DNA of 19,206 nt, taken from positions 1-19,206 of the forward strand of contig CAKOXR010000014.1 in NCBI GenBank assembly GCA_934130215.1, in the 5' to 3' direction. Positions 9,901 to 15,547 of this stretch are shown here, in pieces. The notes below the pieces were generated by a model. That model was not told the DNA's origin. It was given only the letters and a program-made list of their open reading frames with translations, and did no database searches. How positions within the stretch are numbered: position 1 is the first letter of the stretch; each line of letters begins with the position of its first letter. A program made the position numbers and the translations under genes. This stretch comes from an uncultured Bacilli bacterium (GTDB lineage Bacteria > Bacillota_I > Bacilli_A > RF39 > UBA660).

Positions 9901-11938
9901 CTCCTCCTGTTATCATATCAACAGTTCCACCTATCATATAAATAAAAATATCATTTACATTTGATCTGTTTTGTGCTGTTACTGGTCCACCGATTAGATT
10001 ATATATTATTCCTCCTTCAATTTTACCTTTTCTAGTTGAATAATGTTTTCCTCCATATCTTCCTCCGATATAGATTCCTGTTGATAAATCGTATTTACTT
10101 GTTCCAAATGAACCAGATTTTACAACTAAATCTAGTGATACTGAATCTGTTGCTTGTTGAGATGTTTCAGCATATATATATCCTCCCCAACTTCCTGCTG
10201 CACAAAAATAAATATCTAGATTTGTATTATTGTTTGATGCTTTATCATAATCATTACCATAAATTGATTTATTTTTAATATATATTGTTGGTTGATTATC
10301 TCCCCACCAACTATCTGTTATACCACCTGTTGCTTGAGATATTGAATTATAGTAACCTGACTCTAACTCAAATTTATATTTTCTTGGATTGTTATTACTT
10401 CCTATATTTGATGAATTACCTGCAACTACTGCTCTTAATGTTGGATATGAACCATTTCTTTTTAATCCTCTACCTAATTTTACATTGTTATAATTTCCAA
10501 AAAGTACTCCTTGAGTTGATGTTGATGATGGAGGATTATATGTTTCATATATTGTTTGAGCATAATAAAGTGTTACATTTTCTATTCTTGTATCACTATA
10601 GCAATTTATACTTCTATTTGCTTCCCATGTTACATTATATCTTGTTGAATTATGTAAGCTTGTTACAGTAAAGGGATAAGAACCATTATTATTCCATGAT
10701 CCGCTAATTGTATAATTTAAAACTAATATATTTGTATCTCTTGTTGCTAGATAATAATATTCTTCATTTTGATCAAATATTTCTTCTGTTCCATCATTTT
10801 TATAATAATTTAATAATTCATAATAAGTACATGTATTATTAGAACATGTTCCAGATTCCATTAATGTTCCATTACTTGTATAATATCCTTGTAATGAAGA
10901 ATTATAATTAAGTGTTACTTTTTTAAAAAAAGATGCCATATTTGAATTAACAAAATCTTCATTTACTTCAGATGATATTATTGGTCTTTGAATTGTAGAA
11001 TTATCAAGTTCTCGCATTTGATTATATGAACCATTATATACTAGTTCATAATAAGTTTTACTTTCATCAAAGTTTTCGTTTTGTATTTTCCTATAAAGTG
11101 TACAAGTCCTACCCCACCAAGCATTACATGTACCAGATTGCATATTACCATAACTATCATATAAACCATTTTGACTTTCTCCTCTATTTAATATAACTTT
11201 ATAGAAGTAACCAGTCATATCTACTTCACCATATACATATTTTACTGTTTCAAGTTTATGTAAACCTTTGGTTTCTAATTTAGTAATAGCATCATTAAAA
11301 TTATTATTTACAAAACTTACTTTTGCAGGTGTCCATTTAGCATGGAATGTTAGCTCTACTTTTTGAAGTTTTCCATCTACATATGTAATAGGAATTTTTG
11401 CATACCTTTCATAATATGATGTATCAATTGATAATTTTGTTCCATTATAATTAGAATACCATCCATTAAATGCTCTATCTTGAGGTCTATCAGTAAAAGG
11501 ATTATCAATTAAATTAACCATTATATAATCATCTGTTTTATCTGATGTGCCATTATCATTAACTGGATACATCTTATAATATATATAAGTATCTTGTCTT
11601 TCAGTTAAAGATGTATAACCTTTATTATTACCATCTATACTATCATATATAATTTTTGTTTGGACTAAATTATCTTCATTATAAATATTTTTATTTTCTG
11701 TAGTCGGAATTTGACCATTACTACTTGTATAATTTAAACTTTTATAATAATAAAAGTCTTTTTCTAGTTCATTTACTATAACTTTATTATCTTTAATTTG
11801 ACTTGTTATATAATCATTATCTGAATCAAATTGACCAATAAAATCTCCATAGGTTTTAAAGTAGGTTGAAATACCAATAATAAGAAAAAACAATGAAAAT
11901 GTAATTGCAAGAATTCTTAATTTTTGTTTTGTTTTCAT
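3947..11938 (-). CDS. Giant secreted beta-helix repeat adhesin
   Basis: This is a 2663-aa surface or secreted protein. Residues 10-25 form a signal core ending near TYFKTYGDF, similar to SipW substrates. One Listeria/Bacteroides-type repeat follows at about 155-202 (FNGWY ... HAKW). Then come two copies of a module with a paired-Cys loop (about 242-300 and 336-400) and a Tyr/Asn-rich region. A first array of [VIL]-[YF]-G-G-[GSN] coils spans about 620-1215, a non-repeat insert about 1219-1356, and a second array about 1350-1805. A long Ig-like C-terminal part runs to 2663, with two tandem domains each ending in a [AS]-G-T-Y-K-[IL] strand. There is no LPXTG motif and no C-terminal membrane segment, so attachment is unclear. 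The repeats, each about 20-30 residues, fit a parallel beta-helix. An AGGTGG ribosome site precedes the ATG. Adhesion, or a scaffold for the small fibre-like proteins around it, is inferred. Confidence 0.8.
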   Translation of the reverse strand: MKTKQKLRILAITFSLFFLIIGISTYFKTYGDFIGQFDSDNDYITSQIKDNKVIVNELEKDFYYYKSLNYTSSNGQIPTTENKNIYNEDNLVQTKIIYDSIDGNNKGYTSLTERQDTYIYYKMYPVNDNGTSDKTDDYIMVNLIDNPFTDRPQDRAFNGWYSNYNGTKLSIDTSYYERYAKIPITYVDGKLQKVELTFHAKWTPAKVSFVNNNFNDAITKLETKGLHKLETVKYVYGEVDMTGYFYKVILNRGESQNGLYDSYGNMQSGTCNAWWGRTCTLYRKIQNENFDESKTYYELVYNGSYNQMRELDNSTIQRPIISSEVNEDFVNSNMASFFKKVTLNYNSSLQGYYTSNGTLMESGTCSNNTCTYYELLNYYKNDGTEEIFDQNEEYYYLATRDTNILVLNYTISGSWNNNGSYPFTVTSLHNSTRYNVTWEANRSINCYSDTRIENVTLYYAQTIYETYNPPSSTSTQGVLFGNYNNVKLGRGLKRNGSYPTLRAVVAGNSSNIGSNNNPRKYKFELESGYYNSISQATGGITDSWWGDNQPTIYIKNKSIYGNDYDKASNNNTNLDIYFCAAGSWGGYIYAETSQQATDSVSLDLVVKSGSFGTSKYDLSTGIYIGGRYGGKHYSTRKGKIEGGIIYNLIGGPVTAQNRSNVNDIFIYMIGGTVDMITGGAGTTATYGNRIIALTGGKVNYSVFGGSNGANGQNGDGTLNGTTYIYVGGKVQIGDETLVNNNSTLYGSEAGSIFGIGNGRTEYETIGSCDNSIIIIDDKANIKRNVYGGGNYGATGISSTQQQTYTKIIINDGFIEGSVYGGGNKNGSGSTNKTSKIDIIMKKGNVVGSIYGGSNAKGTIYGSVGIKIDGGEITNSVYGGGRGGYENSQNPGTYVRDNVKVTIGDKDINITPIINGSVYGGSAYGTINGTTNSTNVSSSRVDVIVNKGIIGNVFGGGQGDNNYEPGVQGNIFVTINGGTITNTYGGNDKNGKPNGNIIVTINDGVITNVYGGGNETSANTTNVYLKGGTTNKIFGGSNNSGTVSTSYVETTGGKCDSLYGGNNQGGETDVTSILVKGGTIDYVYGGGEKTSVNTSTNIKINSNVNNVFGGSNLQGNIPVSYIEINNTKVKNVYGGNNQGGKTTVSNIDINGIYIENVYGGGLKALTTTTNINLNDGLVKNVYGGGNEAGADTTNINIKDSSVINLYGGSNASGTVTNSNIQNIESNNSNNLSVQFEIKESTVNQIGSTDHLSSENIKTKIINNTGVELVKWDLYLITSPSIFDSNWSSANIEYENSTYHINETNQWYGTNTIGNQPYEFDFNIHSYEEYQNFRIYGYTLIGFDQNGNKYKVNTKIDKLYGGNNLGGNTINANINLTRGEINTLFGGGKKAETTNCTTNISNLTINDSIYGGGDEAKVDNVIINVNSSKVGLNQGAIYGGGNNAEVTTKLELTVTSTEVKGDIYGGGNAGEVKVEAKTNIKGSTITNNIFGGGNKAPVKTVNLKISDNTIVSKNIYGGGNLGEVKEGTLIRIENTTVSESIFGGGNKASVINNADLEIKKTNSKNIYGGGDAAGLRGNTILNIIESTISNNVFGGGNGENSIVEGDTTGEQNPAKVYGNTNLTIDEKTTVNTIYGGGNAAIVEGNTNVYIKGTTVNNSVYAGGNGITAIVYGNTNLDIDSNANITKHVFGGGNAAATGKEEINSSKGIVNIVGATIGGNIYGGANTSRLYGETTVNIGTKVSSNQNLIKTNIQINGTVFGGGEANASGSEEYDYSFISVTKGIKINIDAKEHDIFDIKGSIFGSGNASSTTGYSYIDISNYGTKNNVKLNISIQRADIVSLNNSFIELKGATDRTNEYSTVLFSLSRIDELKLINNTSLYLQNGANLVKKFTSLDGNNNKSQVTFTETTINRNTNNRLYMLEGKNLNIATNENITAFGEVSGMTFFGMYLKSKAGELVTALYSDFQPTDTVSSGDIYYFTKGSYVLGLHKNNHNIEVDGFYTNYRNEEGTGININYIEPTPESATFYMWSIGEKVDSYEITLTASKYSTLGAYELSLLNHATANTTFTLLGANYAGLEPDIKLIDYNDIPRIAPTVDEANKVFGLNMKSGQNGWITKGSTNFLSESSSISGTLDYKRENSSGAPSLVFYFYHSKNITETKNLGAVTISLVAITPIDDLNNEVKRININVNLNTALYNTNDYEGTITPGKQYEMFATSSTNITSKSSFSTYYSLYINQETSPYKTGYHRSLVSTYLYPVNTEITMIDFHVSDKPVYYYYVVNETDYIEQKLEYSTYGEVSYDLSKFIKMGSTSENNNYNDELSNSLYYKNNIAEEEFIFMVDFKDAIIESSVIEKTLLIELRNNDNQTLISVLGIEQATLLYNIYINKDATIDLNGEIPNNTIYRGESSNINLDIKFTQEKLNSNTIFDTNYDDQKMGIKISIYDKNNNLLNNSSLMGVNYIYNGVTYYPRYDGTVRINLAERIANLAPKIKINTINSNLATGTYKIVIESFGSADGIYYGLQTSDKLELSLNIIDNIYGLKVSANNTIFVQKETGYVLDENNAFPFKVEYSSGLNNPNTRIKLARRSYDSVYTNEYIDVDLKDYITNEYTLKKPNEYLLSTNPLTSMDYYIYFKNNLISGTYKLIISLYDDNNYIGEVYQYIIIK
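6524..7880 (-). repeat. Second beta-helix coil array in the giant gene
   Basis: This covers about residues 1350-1805 of the giant protein and holds about sixteen coils centred on [YF]-G-G-G-[NDK], for example IYGGGNLGEV and IFGGGNKASV. For several coils the aromatic residue alternates Tyr/Phe, giving a two-coil unit. At the DNA level the motif shows as recurring TTTCCTCCACCA on the plus strand. This is coding repeat, not CRISPR or a satellite. Confidence 0.75.
7881..8290 (-). other. Non-repeat insert between the two coil arrays
   Basis: This covers about residues 1217-1352 of the giant protein. It lacks G-G-G coils and instead shows mixed strand-forming sequence with several Trp/Tyr/Phe residues (for example LVKWDLYL, NQWYGTN, FRIYGYTLIGF). 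It reads as a single globular beta-sandwich interrupting the helix, possibly a ligand- or sugar-binding module. I do not recognise the family. Confidence 0.5.
8294..10081 (-). repeat. First beta-helix coil array in the giant gene
   Basis: This covers about residues 620-1215 and holds about nineteen coils of the form [VIL]-[YF]-G-G-[GSN]-[NDQE]. Its downstream half shows a higher-order unit of three coils (G-G-G, then G-G-S-N, then G-G-N-N-Q-G-G) that repeats about every 222 bases (74 residues): the G-G-G coils start near 8904, 8681 and 8459. Such homologous blocks allow copy-number change by recombination. Confidence 0.75.
10740..11213 (-). repeat. Two copies of a Cys-loop module in the giant gene
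   Basis: Copy 1 (about 11037-11213) and copy 2 (about 10740-10932) share the order: hydrophobic strand with K-V-x-L-N, then G-x-Y, then S-G-T-C, a short loop, T-C-T-x-Y, then F-D-x-x-x-x-Y-Y-x-L. The loop is C-x7-C in copy 1 and C-x4-C in copy 2. The two Cys residues probably form a disulphide outside the cell. The family is unknown to me. Confidence 0.5.
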
Positions 11939-11964
11939 CTTACCACCTACTATCTATATATAAT

Positions 11965-11993
11965 AGTATAACATCTTTAAATAAAAAAAGATA
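11965..11993 (-). promoter_or_regulatory. Promoter of the giant surface gene
   Basis: The minus-strand -10 TATACT lies at 11965-11970, with TG at 11973-11972 (extended -10 TGTTATACT). A weak -35, TATCTT, lies at 11988-11993, 17 bases away. It sits between the terminator of the upstream gene pair and the AGGTGG ribosome site at 11943-11948, giving a leader of about 20 bases. The poor -35 suggests reliance on the extended -10 or on an activator. Confidence 0.5.
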
Positions 11994-12016
11994 GGTGTTT
12001 TTTTTTAATTTTTTTT

Positions 12017-12044
12017 ATTAAAAAAATCCATCTATGATGGATTT
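12017..12044 (-). terminator. Intrinsic terminator after the 232/327-aa gene pair
   Basis: On the minus strand a perfect 9-bp stem (AAATCCATC / GATGGATTT, 12044-12036 with 12032-12024) has a 3-base loop and runs straight into a T tract. The stem contains the stop codon of the 327-aa gene. It separates this gene pair from the giant gene, which has its own promoter. Confidence 0.8.
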
Positions 12045-13015
12045 GTACTAAATTGAAGGCTTAATGACATATTACCGATTGCTGCATTATTTTCACAATC
12101 AACATCTTGTCCTTCAACCCACATATATACTCTTATTTTAGTTATACCTGCTTTTAAACTAAATATTTCTTTATTTGTTTGAAAACCATTAGTTGTATAA
12201 TATGAAATATTTACTTTTTTGAAAAGGTTGGGATAGTTTTTTTCTGATGCTGTATCAGTTGTTACTCTTTTGTTTTTATTTATTTCTTCTTTGATTCCAT
12301 CATAGGGGATTGGAGTTGATGGATTACTTATATTTATATTATAAATATCTTTTGCATTTTTTATCCCATGTTCAGTATGAGTATCATAATTTGGTTCCCA
12401 AATATAAACTTTATTATTATCATTAGTTGATAAATTTTGAATTATAGATAAATTAGAATCTATAGATGTTCTTCCTTCTTCAACAAAAGCAAAACGGACA
12501 GAATTCTCGATTCCTACTGATTTATCACCTAAATATTTTGCAAATGATTCGGGTGTTAAATGTAATTTTGTATCAGTTGTTGTTTTTAAGAAAAGATCAA
12601 ATGCTATAAAATTACCTGTACTTTCATTTCCGAAACTTGGTGTTTCTACTGATCTATTTGCAGATAAAATATATTTATTAGAAGAATCATTAATAGCATC
12701 TCCATGGAACATTTTAATTTTTCCATTTTCTAATTCTCCTATTGTTGAAACAGGTTCTAAAACAAATGGTATTTGATTCATATTATTAGGGTATTTATTA
12801 TAAGCGGTTTGTAAATCATCTACCTTAATATATGATTTCCAACTTGTTCCATCTACTGATATTTCTATTCCACCTTGTGCTCTAACACTTACATCAAGTA
12901 AATCTACTTGAACCATTCTATTTGTTGTAAACCATGCATAAGATGATGTTGTTAATGTTATTGTCGTAATTAATAAAAGTATTAATAATCTAAATAATCT
13001 ATTATTTTTCTTCAT
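12032..13015 (-). CDS. SipW-type secreted protein with EGxDxDC motif
   Basis: This 327-aa exported protein has a signal peptide at residues 7-27 ending in TSSYAWFTTN, the [ST]-[YF]-A-W-F pattern typical of SipW-processed proteins, with cleavage expected near Ala27. The mature part is beta-rich and has no second membrane segment. Near the C-terminus, W-V-E-G-Q-D-V-D-C (299-307) repeats the motif of its upstream partner (W-L-E-G-D-D-P-D-C). Cys307 appears to be the only Cys. The gene start overlaps the end of the 232-aa gene by 14 bases, with an AAGGG ribosome site, so the two are co-translated, and a terminator follows at once. It is probably a surface or fibre subunit delivered together with the membrane-anchored 232-aa protein. 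It is larger than TasA/camelysin and its exact family is uncertain. Confidence 0.65.
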   Translation of the reverse strand: MKKNNRLFRLLILLLITTITLTTSSYAWFTTNRMVQVDLLDVSVRAQGGIEISVDGTSWKSYIKVDDLQTAYNKYPNNMNQIPFVLEPVSTIGELENGKIKMFHGDAINDSSNKYILSANRSVETPSFGNESTGNFIAFDLFLKTTTDTKLHLTPESFAKYLGDKSVGIENSVRFAFVEEGRTSIDSNLSIIQNLSTNDNNKVYIWEPNYDTHTEHGIKNAKDIYNINISNPSTPIPYDGIKEEINKNKRVTTDTASEKNYPNLFKKVNISYYTTNGFQTNKEIFSLKAGITKIRVYMWVEGQDVDCENNAAIGNMSLSLQFSTNPS

Positions 13016-13700
13016 ATTCTTCCCTTATTTCCATATGCATTTTTATCTCTCCTCCTAATATACTATCTATACAATCTGGATCATCACCTTCTAACCAAAT
13101 AACAATAGTAAATTTATCAACTTCTTCTGGGTTAAAACCTTTACGATGTTCTAATACTGCTGTTTTTTCATCATGAAAAGGTTTTGTATCTTTTTCAGGT
13201 AAAGAAGTAATTCCATTAATTTTAGCATATACAGTCTTTTCACCATTAAAATATATCATTACTCTTGCTGCTTCATCTACTTTTTTAATAACATCATCTA
13301 TTTTAACAGTGTACCAGTAATTAACTGTTTCTGTTCCTTTATTTTTTATATAAAAAGTATAAGCTATATAATTTTCACCATTATGAGAGCCATCTTTTTC
13401 TGTATCAATATTTTTAGGTAACCAATTTATAGATATGTTATCCATAAAATTCATATCTTGTGCTACTAATTTAATTGTTTCTTCTGGCATTTCATTATTA
13501 TCATATATAACTATCTTGTTATCTCTAGCAAGTCTTGGATCTAGAGTTATTGTAAATTTACCACCTTTATAAATAACTCCTAAAATTATAAAAATTAAAG
13601 ATAGTCCTAGTAATGTTACACCAAGAATTATTTTAGCTTTTTGGTATTTCTTTTTTCTATTATATATTTTTTCTGCTTTAACAATTACTTCTTTTGCCAT
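13002..13700 (-). CDS. Membrane-anchored TasA-like protein, EGxDxDC motif
   Basis: This 232-aa protein has a Lys-rich cytoplasmic N-terminus (1-23), one membrane segment (about 24-44) and an outer beta-rich domain. Unlike the neighbours it has no A-W-F or S/T-Y-G cleavage site after the hydrophobic part, so it probably stays anchored. The domain contains YIAYTFYIKNKG (around 110-121), typical of camelysin/TasA-like strands, and ends with W-L-E-G-D-D-P-D-C (202-210) followed by GGEIKMHMEI. Cys210 is its only Cys. It is the first gene of a two-gene operon with a promoter at 13721-13749 and overlaps the 327-aa gene. A plausible job is to anchor the secreted partner to the membrane. That is inferred from the shared motif and gene coupling. 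Confidence 0.6.
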   Translation of the reverse strand: MAKEVIVKAEKIYNRKKKYQKAKIILGVTLLGLSLIFIILGVIYKGGKFTITLDPRLARDNKIVIYDNNEMPEETIKLVAQDMNFMDNISINWLPKNIDTEKDGSHNGENYIAYTFYIKNKGTETVNYWYTVKIDDVIKKVDEAARVMIYFNGEKTVYAKINGITSLPEKDTKPFHDEKTAVLEHRKGFNPEEVDKFTIVIWLEGDDPDCIDSILGGEIKMHMEIREEYEEK

Positions 13701-13720
13701 ATATACCTTTCCTTAATTTT

Positions 13721-13749
13721 ATTTTAACATAATAGTTTTGATAGAGCAA
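13721..13749 (-). promoter_or_regulatory. Minus-strand promoter for the 232/327-aa pair
   Basis: The -35 TTGCTC (13744-13749), a 17-bp spacer and -10 TAAAAT (13721-13726) have TG one base upstream of the -10 (TGTTAAAAT). The promoter lies back to back with the plus-strand promoter in a gap of about 115 bases between divergent genes. Confidence 0.55.
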
Positions 13750-13765
13750 TTTTTTTAAATCACAC

Positions 13766-13795
13766 TTTACATATAATTAGACAGTATGTTATAAT
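13766..13795 (+). promoter_or_regulatory. Plus-strand promoter of the lone TasA-like gene
   Basis: The -35 TTTACA (13766-13771), an 18-bp spacer and a perfect -10 TATAAT (13790-13795) with TG at 13787-13788 (extended -10) are present. Initiation near 13802 would leave only a very short leader before the AAGGATG ribosome site (13804-13810). Confidence 0.65.
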
Positions 13796-13816
13796 TTTGG
13801 TATAAGGATGATAAAA

Positions 13817-14386
13817 ATGAAGAAAAAATTTATATTTATTATGGCTTTATTTTCTTTTTTTATATGTATTTTATTTATTAAAGAATCTTATGGTAAATAT
13901 ATTAGTGCGACTAAAGAAAATGCTGAAATAACTGTTGCAAGATGGAAAATTTTAGTAAATAATAAAGATATAAGAAATGAAAGTAGTGCTAGTACTATTA
14001 TTACTCCTGTTTTTCCTGGAAATGAACATATAGCAGAGGGTATAATTGCCCCAACTAGTGAAGGTTATTTTGATTTAATTATTGATTCTAGTAATACAGA
14101 TGTTTCTTTTAAATATAATATTAGTTTTAGTGTTAATGCAAATAGTGCTGTTAAAGATTTAGTTGCATTTAAATATACAATTAATGATGGTGAAGAAATT
14201 ATGTTAAATGGTCAAAGTATTGAAAATACTGTTTTGTATTCAAAAAATCCTAGTCCAATAAAAATAAGAGTTTTTGTTGTTTGGAATGATGGAGAAGGTT
14301 CTATAATGGATAACGAAGCTGATACAAATGCAACTGGTGGAAGTGCTAAAATGAATATAAATTTATCATTTATACAAATAAAATAG
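13817..14386 (+). CDS. TasA/camelysin-like secreted protein (lone plus strand)
   Basis: This 189-aa exported protein has a signal core at 5-20 and KESYGKYISATKENAEITVA after it, followed by RW. This closely follows the TasA/camelysin pattern (S-Y-x-K-Y ... V-A-[RK]-W). It is a paralogue of the protein at 1224: shared N-x-x-D-I-R (48-53) and G-x-I-A-P ... GYFD. It ends with a predicted strand after F-V-V-W-N-D and has no Cys. I start it at the ATG at 13817 because AAGGATG (13804-13810) is correctly spaced for it. The earlier in-frame ATG at 13808 lies inside that ribosome site. It is the only plus-strand gene here, with its own strong promoter and a shared terminator with the opposite operon. 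It is a probable SipW substrate and surface fibre subunit. Confidence 0.75.
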   Translation: MKKKFIFIMALFSFFICILFIKESYGKYISATKENAEITVARWKILVNNKDIRNESSASTIITPVFPGNEHIAEGIIAPTSEGYFDLIIDSSNTDVSFKYNISFSVNANSAVKDLVAFKYTINDGEEIMLNGQSIENTVLYSKNPSPIKIRVFVVWNDGEGSIMDNEADTNATGGSAKMNINLSFIQIK

Positions 14387-14407
14387 ATAGAATTTTCTAT
14401 CTATTTT
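14381..14407. terminator. Bidirectional terminator between convergent genes
   Basis: A 10-bp stem AAATAGATAG (14381-14390) / CTATCTATTT (14397-14406) with a 6-base loop is flanked by T runs on both strands. The stem contains the TAG stops of both convergent genes (14384-14386 plus, 14401-14403 minus), so it should end both transcripts. Confidence 0.85.
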
Positions 14408-14976
14408 TGTATCGCTGTTATTTTTACAATTAATTTAATACTTGGTAAACTTGGATTTTCGTTATGATAATTATAAGCTAGATTTCCCCAATATGTATCT
14501 TTTTCATCATCTCCACTTTCATATGGCCAATTAATATTTATTGTAATTGTTTCTTCTCCTCCATGGGCTTTTATTTCAGTGTTTGTAATATCAAAATTAA
14601 TTTTAAAAGGATAATCTCTTTTTAATTTGCTTATTATTTCATTATCTGTTAAATTTTGATTTAAAAGATTTGATCCAAGTATAGTCGCAGTTTCAACTTT
14701 ATAACTAATTACTGCATCAGATTCTCCACGATTAACTGCTTTTAAATATTTATTATAATCATTCATTCCTGGATATAAAGAATCTACTACAATTTCAATA
14801 TATTCTTCAGCAGTTGATCCTGTTCCAATTTCAAAATTAACACTCCAACTTCTAACTTTTGCAGTTATACTGTTTGATACTTTTGTTGAATAAATGAACC
14901 ATGCAAATGAATTAGAAGCCAATAATATTGCAAGTAAAAATATAGTTTGAAATCTAAGTTTTCTTTTTACTTTCAA
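14401..14976 (-). CDS. SipW-processed TasA-like secreted protein
   Basis: This 191-aa exported protein has a signal peptide at about 8-25 ending ASNSFAWFIYSTKVSNS, a textbook SipW-substrate site with cleavage expected after Ala25. The mature part is beta-rich (VRSWSVNFEI near 41-50, a late strand with TINWP) and lacks Cys and further membrane segments. I use the TTG at 14976 as start: AGGTGA precedes it by 5 bases, while the longer GTG start at 14985 lies within that site. The gene lies immediately behind the SipW-type peptidase and is the last gene of the AAA+/DUF2357 operon, closed by the bidirectional terminator. It is likely the dedicated substrate of that peptidase and forms part of a surface fibre. 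The role is inferred from the TasA/SipW pairing known in Bacillus. Confidence 0.75.
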   Translation of the reverse strand: MKVKRKLRFQTIFLLAILLASNSFAWFIYSTKVSNSITAKVRSWSVNFEIGTGSTAEEYIEIVVDSLYPGMNDYNKYLKAVNRGESDAVISYKVETATILGSNLLNQNLTDNEIISKLKRDYPFKINFDITNTEIKAHGGEETITININWPYESGDDEKDTYWGNLAYNYHNENPSLPSIKLIVKITAIQK

Positions 14977-14985
14977 TAATATCAC

Positions 14986-15537
14986 CTACTTATTTTTTTT
15001 ATCTTTTATTGTATCTAATACTTCTAATGTTAATAAAACAGTAAATGGTACAAATACAACAAAATAAAAACCATATGGATTGTTTACTATTTTACTAATA
15101 AAACTTAGTATATAACTTTTATAAATAACTTTTCCAACTATTTGATCTTGGTCTATAATAGGATCTTCAATATCATTAGCTATTCCTTTTGTATGAAAAA
15201 GAATTTTTCCATCTTTTATTTCTTTATCTACTATTCTATGAGTTATAATTTTATTTTTAAAATCTTCTTTTTCTCCTTGATATACAACATCATCACCTAT
15301 TTTCAATTTTGAAGGATTTATTTTTTTTGATATTACCATATCATGAACTTTGTATTTTGGAACCATACTTTCTGTTATTATTGTATAAATACTATATCCA
15401 CCTAAAGTTAATTTATTATTAGATATTCGTTGAATAAATATTATACTAATTACTATTACAATAAAGAATGATATTATAGCTTTAATTATCATTGTTAAAA
15501 CTAGCAAAAATTTATTATCTTTTATTCTTTCTATCAT
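14986..15537 (-). CDS. sipW: SipW-type signal peptidase I
   Basis: This 183-aa membrane protease is of the ER/SipW type and removes signal peptides of exported substrates, most likely the protein encoded next at 14401. It has a membrane segment at about 13-36, a catalytic box ITESMVP with Ser57, ITHRIV with His100 (SipW-type His instead of Lys), GIANDIEDP (118-126) with the conserved Asp region, and a second membrane segment at about 155-174 followed by a basic tail. All expected catalytic elements are present, unlike the paralogue at 1813. A GGTGGT ribosome site precedes the ATG, and 10 bases separate it from the DUF2357-like gene, so it is in the same operon as the AAA+ pair. It is the second active copy in the window, distinct in sequence from the one at 655. 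The symbol is by class only. Confidence 0.85.
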   Translation of the reverse strand: MIERIKDNKFLLVLTMIIKAIISFFIVIVISIIFIQRISNNKLTLGGYSIYTIITESMVPKYKVHDMVISKKINPSKLKIGDDVVYQGEKEDFKNKIITHRIVDKEIKDGKILFHTKGIANDIEDPIIDQDQIVGKVIYKSYILSFISKIVNNPYGFYFVVFVPFTVLLTLEVLDTIKDKKNK

Positions 15538-15547
15538 GATACCACCA

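Noticed and set aside
6524..10081. Regularly recurring TTTCCTCCACCATATA-like units that could suggest a CRISPR array or satellite
   Set aside because: They are codons for the Y-G-G-G-N coils of one uninterrupted reading frame. The spacing is irregular and there are no cas genes.
11971..12003. A hairpin followed by a T run on the plus strand upstream of the giant gene
   Set aside because: Only a 6-bp A/T stem forms, and there is no plus-strand gene for it to terminate. The T run belongs to A/T-rich spacer.
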